64,000 nucleotides of DNA from Emiliania huxleyi CCMP1516 (GCF_000372725.1 NW_005198391.1:54944-118943), one strand, 5' to 3'; counted from the first letter of the stretch, positions 32,574-42,974 are shown. The notes: a model not told the origin generated them from the sequence alone. Translations and numbers: made by a program.

Positions 32574-32969
32574 ATGGGCAAAAATCAGTCTAAGCCCAAG
32601 CAGAAAACAGCGGCTAGTGTGAAGGGCCCCTCTAACACACTGCTTTTCGCAGAGAAGACGGCAAACGAGGCTGTCAAGCAGAAGCCCTACGCCGGGTCCG
32701 ATGTGCAAGGCGCGGTAAGGGTGGGCACCATCCCGCTCAACTACTATCACGGAAGCACCGGAAAGGACGCACCGCACGAAAAGATCATCGAGACACCCGA
32801 GATGGGGTACAACGCAGCTCGCCGGGAGCGGTGCGAGCGGAAGTGCGAGAAGGCGGGCCCCAAGACCTTGGCGGGCCGTCGCGGAGCAGGAAGCGGTTCT
32901 CTCTATCGTGGCTTGCCGTCTCGCAGCACCACCAGCAGAGCGGCGGGGGTCGGACAGCACGCTGCCTGA
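32574..32969 (+). CDS. Small basic protein with a myristoylation-type start, unknown family
   Basis: ATG-initiated frame of 131 residues beginning MGKNQSKPKQKTAASVKGPS, with Gly2 placed as in N-myristoylated proteins. The first 95 residues look ordered (NTLLFAEKTANEAVKQKPYA; VGTIPLNYYHGSTGKDAPHE). The tail turns into Arg/Ser-rich filler, which suggests the true reading leaves this frame by an intron. The next region (from 33101) is close and co-oriented, so both may belong to one transcription unit. No family recognised. Confidence 0.4.
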   Translation: MGKNQSKPKQKTAASVKGPSNTLLFAEKTANEAVKQKPYAGSDVQGAVRVGTIPLNYYHGSTGKDAPHEKIIETPEMGYNAARRERCERKCEKAGPKTLAGRRGAGSGSLYRGLPSRSTTSRAAGVGQHAA

Positions 32970-33100
32970 ACGCGAGGGGGGCCGTCACCATCCTCGGCCA
33001 GTGTTGATCGAACCCAACATCTCGTGAGGCAACGTTCGAGAGGGCCGACCTCGCGAGGCGTGGGAAGTGTCCAGTCAGTGATAAGGACAGCTATGTGTAC

Positions 33101-35060
33101 ATGCTTCAGCGCATGAACGGTGCGGAGTGGATCGGCACCCCCAACACTTGGGGTTCCACTGCATTGACTGCATACAGCACATTTGTGGACAGCACGCGGT
33201 ACAATGTCCAATACGGGGGCGGCAGTAAGACTGCCTTGCCGGTAGGCACTGTGGTGATGGCAACAGATTTAACTGCGACCAACCCATTCACCCGGTGGAA
33301 CTACTACTCTGTCAAATACTTCATACAGAATCAGGACGGCCCTAATCAGCACTGCTATCAGTTCAAGAACATGAACAACGGGGATATTGCTGTCAATGGT
33401 AGTGCTTTTGGGACCGGTGGTGGCTCCGTGAGCGACCCCAGTGGGATTATCCCTGGCAATAAGGGGTACTCCACCTGCATGGCACTTGTGGACTGCACTG
33501 ACACAGATCGCAAGGCGGGAGTGAAGCTCGTCGACTGGGCTGGGGTGAGAAGCTGTCCAGACACGCACGATTCAGGCTTCGACACAGAGATGCTTGACTA
33601 CGAGAACTCACTCATCCCAGTAGGCACGCGCTGCACCTGCACCGTCATTTCGAGACCCAACCTGCCGGCAGGTTCGGGCAATGGCTCCTCTGGCAACGGT
33701 ACTCTGCACACGGGCGACTTTGAGGCACAAACCCAATACTATGTGCGTGCCAACGGCTTTTACACCTACTCCCAGGGGACTGGGACTGCCAGCGTTCCTT
33801 ATTACACCTTCACGGTGGACGCACCAACATGGAGCGGGTCAACGGCACAGTGGACCACCGGTGGGGATGAGGTGAAGTACAACGAGTCTAGCACACCCCT
33901 ACGAGCGATGTGGACGAACTCCTGCTCGGTTCAGTTCACAGTGCACAACGGGACTGCCCACGCTCCAAGTGCGACCTACGGCGAGATCATCCCGAGAGAG
34001 TGGATGCGCTTCGGGCTGCGAGCTGGTAAAGACTACCCACTCGAGACGCTCAAGGTGGGGGACCCTCTGCGCATCACCGACTCAGGCTCACCCTGGCAGG
34101 CTCACATTGTGGTGACCGAGGTTCGTGATGTCACCGGCTTCAACCTCGGCACGTTCCAGGCGTTCAAGGCTAACAAGTGGGGCATCGAGCCCGCCGAGGC
34201 ATTCCACAAAGCGCCGTGCTACTGCTACTTCCCAGGCCACTACGACGCGAATGGGCCCTGCGAGCGCGACTGGATCTCGATACTGAAAAGCGACCATGTG
34301 TTGCACTGCAGAGATGCTCTATACAGCCACCAGTCCCCAATTACGACAAGCATCTTTCCTGTGGACACTGAGTTCACGTGCAAAAAGCTCGACCTCCGCG
34401 GAGTCCCCAGCACAACCACGACCCTGTTTGAAGTTGGCACGGTGTACGTGGTCACAGAGACGAACGTCGACGACCCACTGTACTACAAGTACAAGCTCGC
34501 TGTCAAGGACACGGCGCCGGGCCACACGAAGGACGACCTTTGGCACTGGAACCCGCCCGAGGTGTGGTGGGGTCAAGGTGGTCGCAACGACTATGTCGAG
34601 TTCAGTGTGAAGCCGGCCGAGGCACCTGACGGCGTACTGGCTCCGCTTGACCGGCGGCCGAAACACACGGCCGAGTTCCCAACCGTGCTACACTTGGACA
34701 CGTACTACCGGTCGGTGCTCGAGATAAGGCTCGTTGAGTACGCCGTTCCGAGTGGATTCGACATCGTTGTGCTCAAGCTGCCCGGCCTCGAGGAGAAGTG
34801 TCGGGGTTGGTGCCTGAGCAACCCGCAGGTGGCAGGGGAGGCTACGGAGGCAAGCGTGCACGTGGAGCACTTCGACGGCGCTTTCGCGGTGATCAGCAAC
34901 ATGGCGGGCTCGCTGCTTGCAGACCACCGCGTGCCGGCTTTCACGCAGACAGAGACGCTGGTGATGGACGAGACTCCGGACCCCTCGGTATACACGGTGC
35001 AGTCTATCACCCGCGGTCGGGCAGAGTACCCAATCGTGCATCGGATCGCGCCATATGTGT
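33101..35060 (+). other. Virus-like structural gene fossil, family uncertain
   Basis: A long open region on the plus strand of lower GC than the surrounding genes. The N-terminal two thirds read as several beta-rich modules, each starting near a VGT motif (TALPVGTVVMATDL; SLIPVGTRCTCTV; LFEVGTVYVVTE). The C-terminal part (SVLEIRLVEYAVPSGFDIVV and what follows, ending in FAVIS) recalls a pattern common in minor capsid or penton-like proteins of large DNA viruses and Polinton-like viruses. I infer a possible endogenous virus-like remnant, but a host gene is not excluded. No polymerase, integrase or packaging ATPase is seen nearby. The 3' side is interrupted by a family E repeat. Age cannot be judged. 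Confidence 0.35.
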
Positions 35061-35423
35061 GTATGTGTTATCGCGGGATGTGGCGTTTTGGGAAGTTTTT
35101 TCTTCTTTTTTGGCCCCCTTCCTGCGAACGCGCACCCCCCAGGGCTGGGCTCTCTTGCCCGCAACCCGTCCCCGAGCATCCGGCCCGCTGGGTGCGCTTC
35201 TTAGCTCCCCGGCCCTGGGTGTGACCGGTTACCAACTGCGCACTCCAAGGCTCCAAGAACCTTGCTACAGCACTGCCACTGGATGTGTCCTGTCGAAGAT
35301 ATGGGAAACCCGTTTCTTTTGTTTCACTAGTGTACGGCATGATCATCGGAGCACGCACGGGGACAGCACGCTCAAGTGACAAGTCGCGTTTGCTCGGCGA
35401 GGGGGGAGGGGGGGGGGCGGGGC
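35061..35423. repeat. Family E repeat (inverted) and spacer
   Basis: About 35150-35225 is the inverse of the family E unit at 22422-22590 (CGCTTCTTAGCTCCCCGGCC here). The rest is spacer up to the duplicated ANK3 3' flank. Confidence 0.65.
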
Positions 35424-38125
35424 GCAGAGCGAGGACCGAGGTACAACCACATCAAACGTCCGCCGGCTCGACGACAGGCTACGTCCTTAAGCGCTCTTCT
35501 CTCTCTACGAGCGCTGCGCTGCCTCCGCCGCCGTCCTGGCTGCAGCCGCCCTGGCCCTCGAAGCGGCCGCAGCGGCACGCCTCGCGTCTGCAGCGGCCGC
35601 CGCCTCCTCGAGCGCCGCCTCGCTCCCCTCCAGTGCCGCCTTGGCCTCCTCCAGCGCCGCCTTGGCCTCTGCATGCGCCGCCCTAGCCTCCGCCCTCGCC
35701 ACCTCGGCATCCGCCAGCGCCGCCTCGGCCGCCGCCTCTTCCTCCTCGTCCGCCTCTGCCTCCTCCTCCGCCTCGTCCGCCTCAGCGTCCAAGCGCATCG
35801 CCTCGGTCACCTCTGCCGACGCCGCCGCCTGGCTCTCCGCCATGATGCCGAGCCGGATCCGCTCCTCGTGACACTGCTCGAGAAGCCTGATAATTCTCTC
35901 CTCCTCGGCCTTCTTTGCGGCCTCGGCTGCGTCTGCCTCCGACGGCGCCTCGGCACCCTCCTCTGTCTTCTGCGACGGCCCAGCCCCGCCGCTCCCTCCG
36001 CCCTTCTTCTTCTTCTTGCCCTTTTTGCCCTTGGCGCGCTTCTCCGCCTCGACCTCCGCCAGCAGCTCCTCGGCGTGCCTCGCCGCCTCCTTCTCCTCCG
36101 CCGCCCTCTCTGCCGCCCTCTCTGCCGCCCCCGCCGCCCACGCCGCCTCCTTCGCCACCGCCTTCTCGGCCGCCGCCTTGGCCGCCGCATGCTCCTCGAG
36201 GGCACGCGCACACTCGGCGTGGCCCTTCTCCTTGGCCCATTGCAGCGCGGTCTTGCGCTGCTTAGTGCACAGCTTCGTATCTGCGCCCGCCCGAAGCAGC
36301 TGACGCACGACGTCGGAGTGGCCGAAATAAGCGGCTTGAATCAGCGCAGTGCTGCCTCTGCTGGCCTGCAGGTCGATCGGCGCGCCGTGCCGAATGAGCG
36401 TGTCTACCATCCGCTCGTGGCCGTAGGCGGCGGCGTCCATCAGCGCAGTGCCGCCTCTGCTGTCCTGACGGTCGACCTCCGCGCCGTGCCGCAATGCCAG
36501 CTCGGCCAGCTTCTCGCAGCCGTTCACGGCGGCGATGCTCAGCGCGGTGCCACCGTCGCTGTGCTGCAACGAGACATCCGCACCGTGCCGCAGAAGCGCC
36601 TCGGCCAGCCCCGCGTGGCCGTAGGCCATTGCGACCATCAGCAGCGTTATGCCGCTCTTATGGTAGCCGCCAGCACCAAAGGTGTGCTCGAACGTCGCGT
36701 TGACCCGCCCGCCGCCGTCGAGCCACGCCAGCGCCGTCGTCGTTTCTCCTTTTTTAGCCGCAAGCACGACCTCCTCTGGCACCGCCCCGCCGCTCGGCTC
36801 GGACGCAGCGCCGCCCTTGCCACTCGAAGCAGAAACCGCAGCACCGGCGCCTGCCTCCGCCTCGCCTGCGGGTGCACCGCCCGCCCCTGCGCCTGCCGCC
36901 TCGGCCGACGGCGTTTTGCTCCGCGCCACCGCCACCTCCCCGAGGTACGTCCTGAAGGACTCGACGCACTCGGCGTGGCCCTTCTCCCTGGCAATCTGCA
37001 GCGCCGTCTTGTCGTCGCCCGCAGAGCGCAACGCCATGTCCGCACCCGCTCGCAGCAGGCGGAGCACCACGGCGGGATGGTTGGCCTCGGCGGCGAACAT
37101 CAGAGCGGTGACGCCTTTGCTGTCCTGCAGGTCGACCTCTGCGCCGTGTCGAATCAGCGTGTCGACAACCCTCTCCTTGCCGCAGCAGGCAGCACCCACC
37201 AGCGCAGCGCAGCCGTTGCTGTCTAGCTGGTCGATCTCCGCACCGTGCCGCAATGCCAGCTCGACCAGCTTCTCGTGGCCGATCACGGCGGCGAGAGTCA
37301 GCGCGGTACTGCCGTCGCTGGTCTGCAACGAGACATCTGCACCGCGCCGCAGAAGCGCCTCGGCCAGCGCCCCGCGGCCGTGGGCCATCGCGACCATCAG
37401 CAGCGTCGTGCCGCTCATACAGGAGCCGCCACCAAAGGTGTGCTCGAACGTCGCGTTGACCCGCCCGCCGCCGTCGAGCCACGCCAGCGCCGTCGTCGTT
37501 TCTCCTTTTTTAGCCGCAAGCACGACCTCCTCTGGCACCGCCCCGCCGCCAACAACGGGCTCCATTTGCGACGACGGCGCCTCACAAAGAAGAAAAACCC
37601 GCGCGGCTACGGTGTGCCTCGCCTGCTTCGCCGTCTCGTCCACCCGCAGCCGCTCCCGCCGCTCCCTCTGGCCCTCCCTCGCCGCCGGAAGGGCGCAGTT
37701 CGGGCCGCTCTCCTCCACGCCGGCCAGCACGTCCGCGGCGCTCACCGCCTCGACGTCCGTCGCCTCCTCCGCCGCCGGCTCGGTCGAGCCGCCCGCCGCC
37801 TCGCGTAGTCGGCGCTGCCGCTCGCGCTCGTGGTGTGCTGCTCGGCGCCTGACGCCGCCACCCTCGCACAACACGCCGCCTGCGGTGCCATCTCTGCCAT
37901 CTCGCCGCGAAGGCCGACCCCAAATTTACACAAACTCCGAGGAAGTCCCTTCGATATGCCCTTCGAACGCGCGAAAGCGCAGGCTTTCGAAACCCGGCGC
38001 CCTGAGCTGTCCGATCTTCTGAGTCCCACTATTTACATACAAAAAAACGAACGCCGTTTTCTGTGCTTTCGTCACAACTCTCACAAAATGCGTTCTCGCG
38101 CTTTTTTGCTCTCTGGGTGCAAATA
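35424..38125. repeat. Segmental duplication, copy 2 (ANK3 locus)
   Basis: Same-orientation partner of 4259-6290. This copy is longer because ANK3 carries a second ankyrin block. Confidence 0.85.
35505..37565 (-). CDS. ANK3: double ankyrin block with coiled-coil tail
   Basis: A single-exon protein of about 686 residues, starting at the ATG for MEPVVGG as in ANK1. Two ankyrin blocks (about residues 8-210 and 255-455) are joined by a linker rich in Ala and Gly (SAEAAGAGAGGAPAGEAEAG). Each begins EEVVLAAKKGETTTALAWLD and FEHTFG. The tail is an Ala/Glu-rich coiled coil with KGKKGKKKKKGGG and RIIRLLEQCHEERIRLGI, close to ANK1 almost residue for residue. The frame stays open 309 bases further upstream, but the first codon there is GTG. 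A partner-binding scaffold role is inferred from the repeats alone. Confidence 0.87.
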   Translation of the reverse strand: MEPVVGGGAVPEEVVLAAKKGETTTALAWLDGGGRVNATFEHTFGGGSCMSGTTLLMVAMAHGRGALAEALLRRGADVSLQTSDGSTALTLAAVIGHEKLVELALRHGAEIDQLDSNGCAALVGAACCGKERVVDTLIRHGAEVDLQDSKGVTALMFAAEANHPAVVLRLLRAGADMALRSAGDDKTALQIAREKGHAECVESFRTYLGEVAVARSKTPSAEAAGAGAGGAPAGEAEAGAGAAVSASSGKGGAASEPSGGAVPEEVVLAAKKGETTTALAWLDGGGRVNATFEHTFGAGGYHKSGITLLMVAMAYGHAGLAEALLRHGADVSLQHSDGGTALSIAAVNGCEKLAELALRHGAEVDRQDSRGGTALMDAAAYGHERMVDTLIRHGAPIDLQASRGSTALIQAAYFGHSDVVRQLLRAGADTKLCTKQRKTALQWAKEKGHAECARALEEHAAAKAAAEKAVAKEAAWAAGAAERAAERAAEEKEAARHAEELLAEVEAEKRAKGKKGKKKKKGGGSGGAGPSQKTEEGAEAPSEADAAEAAKKAEEERIIRLLEQCHEERIRLGIMAESQAAASAEVTEAMRLDAEADEAEEEAEADEEEEAAAEAALADAEVARAEARAAHAEAKAALEEAKAALEGSEAALEEAAAAADARRAAAAASRARAAAARTAAEAAQRS

Positions 38126-38145
38126 TAAGGCTCGTCTTCACGGCG
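37566..38145. promoter_or_regulatory. Shared upstream region of ANK3 and the small membrane protein gene
   Basis: About 580 bp between divergent starts, duplicated upstream of ANK1. It contains a conserved peptide-coding stretch on the minus strand (SAADVLAGVEESGPNCALPA and onward), open in both copies but in different frames relative to the ankyrin start. A TATAA sequence lies at 38124. Confidence 0.4.
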
Positions 38146-38400
38146 ATGGCGGCGGAGATGGGCGACATCTACCACCAGATGAATTCGACCCACTTTTGGG
38201 TCTCCAACGTGACCGCCGACGACGAGCCCGCAAGCCACCGCAGGGGCCGGGACAAGCCGCCGCCGCCGCAGCGGGCCAACCTCAACGCGCTGCTGCTCGG
38301 GCTCACCTTTGCCGCCGTAGGCGCCGGGATGCTCCTCGGCCTCGCCTCGCTGGCCGCGCGACGCTCGGTCGCTCGCCGCCCGCGAGAGAAGGCGGACTAG
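38146..38400 (+). CDS. Small single-pass membrane protein
   Basis: An 84-residue frame starting at ATG. The N-terminal part is polar with two possible N-glycosylation sites (NST, NVT). A basic Pro-rich segment (RRGRDKPPPPQRA) follows, then one hydrophobic helix (LNALLLGLTFAAVGAGMLLG) and a short basic tail. A TATAA at 38124 is very close to the first ATG, so the second ATG (38158) may be the real start. No family recognised. Confidence 0.5.
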   Translation: MAAEMGDIYHQMNSTHFWVSNVTADDEPASHRRGRDKPPPPQRANLNALLLGLTFAAVGAGMLLGLASLAARRSVARRPREKAD

Positions 38401-38696
38401 CACTCCCCACCCCCCTTTTACCTCTTAAGAAAGAAAGAAAGAAAACAGACAACCCAAGGGAGGGATGGGAGAACGGCACGCCGCCACCACACAGGGATTT
38501 TAAGGAGAGGAGTGTTTCAGAGTGTGATGCGCTAGCCGTCGCCCACCCTGGGGAGTCTGCCTCTTCGTATCTCTTTTCGCAGTCTCTCGCCGCTTCTCGC
38601 TGCAACCTTCATGCCACCTCGCGGCCGTCCCACGGTCCTCTTCCCAGCTCCGCTGAGGGCGAGGCGTTATTTCTTTTTGCACTCACTCACTCACTC
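38401..38696 (-). repeat. Family C fragment (inverted)
   Basis: About 38410-38640 is the inverse of 20095-20310, including the GAAAGAAAACAGACAACCC end and the GGACGGCCGCGAGGTGGCAT-type coding part. Only the right-hand portion of the element is present. Confidence 0.75.
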
Positions 38697-38751
<55 letters not shown>

Positions 38752-38762
38752 CACACACACAC
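38697..38762. repeat. (AC)n microsatellite
   Basis: About 33 dinucleotide units with one GC interruption. Confidence 0.95.
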
Positions 38763-39382
38763 AGGAGCGGAGCGAGGCGCGGGCGGTGCGAGGCGGCGGC
38801 GCGGGTGCGCGGCTCGATTTAATTGTTAACCTTGGGTAACCTCGAGTAATATGAGTTCGAGTAATACGAGTTGACCTCGAGTACTGTTATATGATAGTAA
38901 TAGAGCAGTTTGGTCGGAGGGCGCCCGGGTCGCCCCGGAGCGGCCCCGTGCGGGGAGGTGGGTGGAGGGCGGGCGCCACGCCGTCGGGCAGGCCGCGCGG
39001 GGACGCAGCCGGGGCCAGCGCGCGGCGCTAGAGGGCCGGGCGCAAACTTGTTGGACCAAATCCGCATTTCGGGCGCAAACTTGTTGGGTCGGCGAGTTTT
39101 GGTGGTTCGAAATGCGGATTCCACGTCCTGACCTAATTAATTAAGTAATTAATTACTCAGCCGACCCCAGGCCCCCCCCGGGGCCCTCCGGTCTCGGCCC
39201 TCCGGCTCGCCGGCGGGTTCGTTGTTGTGTTGCGGCAACTCCCCCCTCCCAGCTCCTTCGCCCGGGTACGCCAGCCTCCGGCGGGGCGGTTCCGGATCCC
39301 CCAGGTTATTCCGAGCGGGTCCACATCCTAGCCTTATTTTCTTTTTGGGGACATCCCTGCATTCCGCCTGGCGACAGTGTGC
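38763..39382. other. 5' region of the CDF-like gene with small repeats
   Basis: Contains GTAATA/CTCGAGTA units at about 38830-38885. Two copies of GGGCGCAAACTTGTTGG lie at about 39038 and 39072, with an inverted pair AATCCGCATTTCG / CGAAATGCGGATT at about 39059 and 39108. An AT-rich palindrome of TTAATTAA units follows at about 39134-39157. No gene before 39383. Confidence 0.5.
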
Positions 39383-40330
39383 ATGCCAGCACCGCCGCCC
39401 AAACCCGTCCGCCGACCTCTCGACCTGCCCGGCCTGGGAAAGACGTCGCACGCCCGCCAGGCCTTTGTCATATCTTGGGTATCGGTCACGCTTTCGGTCG
39501 TTGCGGCGGCGGTCGGCATCTGGCTCTCCATCGTAGAGGGCTCGCTCGTAGATGCGGAATCGGTGTCCCTGTTGACGCGCCGCTTGGACACGCGCAGTGA
39601 AGGGCTTTGCGAGTTGTCTCACGGCCTTCTCTGCGGTAAAGATGCACGACGCAGTCAAGAATCGACTGCCACACCGTCGTGGTATGGGTGGACGCTGGAC
39701 GGATGCTGACGGCCACAGAAGCGACACACAGGCCACACAACACAAGGCACTCAGACAGCGGTGCTACCCACACGTCCTGAGACAGTCATGGCTGCTGCAA
39801 TCTTCTCTAGGTTCGACACTCACACCGCTCACACCGTTTAATGCCGTGGGGCTCCTGTCTCTTAGACGCCGAGTCGCGAGGGCACCTGGCCCTTGCCCCA
39901 CCATTTTCGTGTGTGTGTGAGAGAGAGAGAGAGGAGAAGCTCACTTACCTTCACTGTCCTTACCTTACATTAGGCTCGACCGCGACGCTCGGGTTCGCTC
40001 TTGAGAACTCTGTCGACGCCTTCTCGAGCGGCCTCTGCCTGCGGACCTAGAAGCGGAGCACGCATGCTTGTCTCCCAACCAGCGCTCGAGAGGACACGCA
40101 CTCCCCATATCTCCCCACATCTCCCCACATCTCGCAGTCCAAGCTGAGGCCGTCCCCAGAAGCGGAGCACGTGTTCTTGTCTCCCAACCAGCGCTCGAGA
40201 GGGCACGCACTCCGCCGTAGTCAGCCGCGTGCCGCGGTGCTCACTGCACTCGCAGCCCCGTGTGCTCACGCGCAGCTCTGCGTACTCTGCGCAACACCGT
40301 GTCCTCACCCTGATGCGGGCGCCTCTTCCT

Positions 40331-40384
<54 letters not shown>

Positions 40385-42599
40385 GCTCACCCACGCGCAC
40401 TGGGCCTTGCACTTTGAATGCCGTGCTAGCTCCTGTCGTTAGACGTGGAGACGCGAGGGCCGCCCCCCCCTTGCCCCACCACCTCGTGTGTGTGGAGAAG
40501 TTTGCCTTACCTTACCTTACCTCTTCATCACGCAGGCCAGTGGCGCTAGAAGCGGAATACGTGTTCATGTATCCCAACTAGCGCCCGAGAGGACACGCAC
40601 TCAGCCGTATTCGGCCGTATTCAGCTGTATTCACTGTACTCGCCTCCCTCGTACTCACGCGGTGCTCTGAATACGCTGCACAATACCGTCTTCCCGCCCT
40701 GATGTCGGCGTCTTCAACACGCAGGCCTGTGGCGCTTCTGGGGCGCGGCTCGTCCGTGCCGGAGACGGCTGCTGTGAACGGCGTCTCCTCACACCTCCAG
40801 CTGTGAAACAGGCGGCGGCGCGTCCGTGTCGGAGAACGGCTCTAGATGAGGGACACGGACTCTTGTCTCCCAACCAGCACTCGAGAGACACTGCTCCGCT
40901 GCACTCCGCTGTATTCCTATCCGTTGTCTTCACGCGGTGCTCTGATGGCGCTGCACAACACCGTCTTCCCGCCTTGATGCCGGCGTGTTCAGCGCGTCGG
41001 CTCTAGTGTGCGCGCTCTGGCAACCAGGCGTATTCGCGCCCTCATGTCGGCGTATTCAGCACGTAGGAGGGGGAGCTCGAGCGGCGAGAGAAGCGGGCGT
41101 CGGTCGGCATCGCCGCGCTCTTTGTGGTGGGCTGCTTAGACCCCCATATCTCCTCATACCTCCCCATATCTCCCCACATCTCCCGATAGCATCGCCGCTC
41201 TGTGTGGTGGGCTGTCTAGATCCCCATATCTCCCCATATCTCCCCATATCTCGCCATATATCCCGACATCTCCCCAACTCTCCCGACATCTCCCCGCCGC
41301 GCTCCTCGTGGTCGCTCGCCTTTTGGATTTGGAGATGAGCCGAACGGTCGCGGCACCTTCCGGGAAACTTCCTGTGGATGGAACTCCCCATCTCGCCATA
41401 TCTCCCCATATCTCGAGGCCTAGGTGCGGAATACAGACTCCCCACCTCGCCATCTCTCCCCACATCTCCCCACATCTCCCCATCTCCCCGGCGCAGGTGC
41501 TCGCCTTTGTGGTTGGCGGGATGGCGATCGAGCACCTGCAGCACGAGCACGAGGAGGAGGGCGAGCCCGGGGAGGCACTTCTCTACCTCTCCATACCCGG
41601 CTTCGTCGTCTTTGCGCTGCTCGGCCTCATCAAGCTCCGCCTCGGCTATAAGACCAGGCCCGCCATATCTCCCCCCATATCTCCCCCCATATCTCCCCAC
41701 ATCTCCCCACATCTCCCTACATCTCCCCACATCGCCCACACCGCCCACACCTCCCACACCTCCCACACCTCCCACACCTCCCATACCTCCCATATCTCCC
41801 ATATCTCCCCAAAGACCCGCGCTGTGAACAGGTCCGCCTCGATAAAGAAGGGCCCCATTTGCTCGTTGATGGGAAAGGTCCCCCCCTTTGCACGCCCCCC
41901 CCCCCTGGTGTCTCTCTCTCCCTCTCCCTCGGTCTCTCCCTCTCTCTCCCTCCCTCCCTCCCTCCCTCCCTCCCTCCCTTCCTCCCTCCCTCTCTCCCTC
42001 CCTCCCTCCCCCCCTCCCCCCCTCCTGTTCTCGATGACCCGAGATTGCACGAGATCGCAGGCGCCGCCCTCTCCCTCTGCGTCGCCATCGGCAACCTACT
42101 GGTGCGCGTGTCTTCTTCTTGGTGGTGGTTCGACGCCGCCTGCGCGCTGGTGGCGTCGCCCCGCCTGCTGCTGCTTGGGCTGTGCACGACCTGTGAACGG
42201 CGTCTCTTCACACCTCCAGCTGTGAACCAGGTGGCGTCGCTCGGCCTGCTGCTATTTGGGCTGCACGACCTCTGGAACAACGCGGCGAAGGGCCACAGCT
42301 GGTGGAGAGCGCGCTTCTGGGGCACTCCAGCCTAGCTGCGGAATGCCGACTCCCCATCTCGCCATATCTCCCCATATCTCGAGGCCTGGATGCGGAGCAA
42401 AAACATACAGAGGGTCTCTGCCTAGCACCCGAGAGGGCATCAGCGTTCCGCTGATTCCCCTCCATTGTGGCCTCTGCAGTCGCTCGCTGCTACTGCTTCA
42501 TTGCCGGCACTCACTGACTGCAATTCTCATCATTTCAGGTACCCCGAGCAGACAGCGGCAACGCGGTCGCAAGCCGTCCGCGCAGCAGGGCAGCCGCAG

Positions 42600-42630
<31 letters not shown>

Positions 42631-42735
42631 GGCGGGGGAGGCTTTGTGGAGGTGTCGCTTGGAGGCGGCGGCGGAGCGCTGGCCGCTCCGCTAGACGGAG
42701 ACGCGGGCGCGGAGGTTGAGGTGTTGGGGGTGTGA
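39383..42735 (+). CDS. TMEM163/CDF-like zinc transporter-type membrane protein, about ten exons
   Basis: Exons joined by phase: 39383-39539, 39974-40036, 40725-40742 (an 18-nt microexon), 40812-about 40846, 41067-41126, 41497-41657, 41832-41872, 42061-42149, 42231-42321 and 42539-42735. The junction between the fourth and fifth is unresolved. Transmembrane 1 reads AFVISWVSVTLSVVAAAVGI. It is followed by STATLGFALENSVDAFSSGL, the ExxxD metal-site region of the cation diffusion facilitator fold, then LWRFWGG. Next come RREKRASVGIAALFV, LAFVVGGMAIEHLQHEHEEE (a His/acid loop), LLYLSIPGFVVFALLGLIKL, the second metal-type segment KTRSASIKKGPICSLMGAAL, WWFDAACAL and LGLLLFGLHDLW. The Gly-rich tail is cytosolic. 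The family moves or binds Zn2+; direction here is unknown. Donors are mostly GC. Confidence 0.75.
39540..39973 (+). repeat. CDF-like gene intron 1, carrying a family B copy
   Basis: A GC-AG intron. Its 3' part (39830-39970) is a family B repeat ending in CTTACATTAG at the acceptor. Intron start GCTCG equals exon start GCTCG. Confidence 0.6.
40037..40724 (+). repeat. CDF-like gene intron 2: boundary repeats, (AC)n and family B
   Basis: Contains copies of AGAAGCGGAGCACG...TCTCCCAACCAGCGCTCGAG at about 40050, 40158 and, diverged, 40550. ATCTCCCCAC units lie at 40106-40134, (AC)n at 40336-40382 and family B at 40385-40525. Donor GCCTGCGG and the next exon GCCTGTGG match in 7 of 8. Confidence 0.65.
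41127..41496 (+). repeat. CDF-like gene intron with ATCTCCCCAT arrays and exon copies
   Basis: A GT-AG intron. ATCTCCCCAT arrays lie at about 41141-41190, 41219-41295 and 41390-41490. Between them are two diverged copies of the preceding exon end (GCATCGCCGCTCTGTGTGGT at about 41190; CGCCGCGCTCCTCGTGGTCG at about 41296). Confidence 0.8.
41658..41831 (+). repeat. CDF-like gene intron with ATCTCCCC and CCCACACCT arrays
   Basis: A GC-AG intron made almost only of ATCTCCCC(C/A)AT and CTCCCACAC units, ending GCTGTGAACAG|G. Confidence 0.75.
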
Positions 42736-42974
42736 GGCGGCGCGGCCTGTGTGTATTCAGTGACAATCGTTCACTTGTTGTACGGCTTTAAGGTACCAAG
42801 GGTAAACTTCTCCCGCACACACACACACACACACACACACGGTGGTGTGTGGGGCAAGGGGACTTCTCTCCTAGACCACACACAAACAAAGTGGGCAGTG
42901 GTGGGGCAAGAGGGGGCGTCCACCCTCGCACATGAACTCCACGGCTCCGGGTCGCGACCGTTTCACTGCTGTCG
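42736..42974 (-). repeat. Family B copy (inverted) with a short (AC)n
   Basis: About 42795-42915 is an inverted family B unit, seen as GGTGGTGTGTGGGGCAAGGG and TGGTGGGGCAAGAGGGGGCG. (AC)n lies at 42817-42840. It separates the CDF-like gene from the next gene. Confidence 0.6.

Noticed and set aside
41056-41802. Minus-strand frame rich in GRYGEIWGDMG
   Set aside because: Translation of the ATCTCCCCAT array within introns of the CDF-like gene on the other strand.
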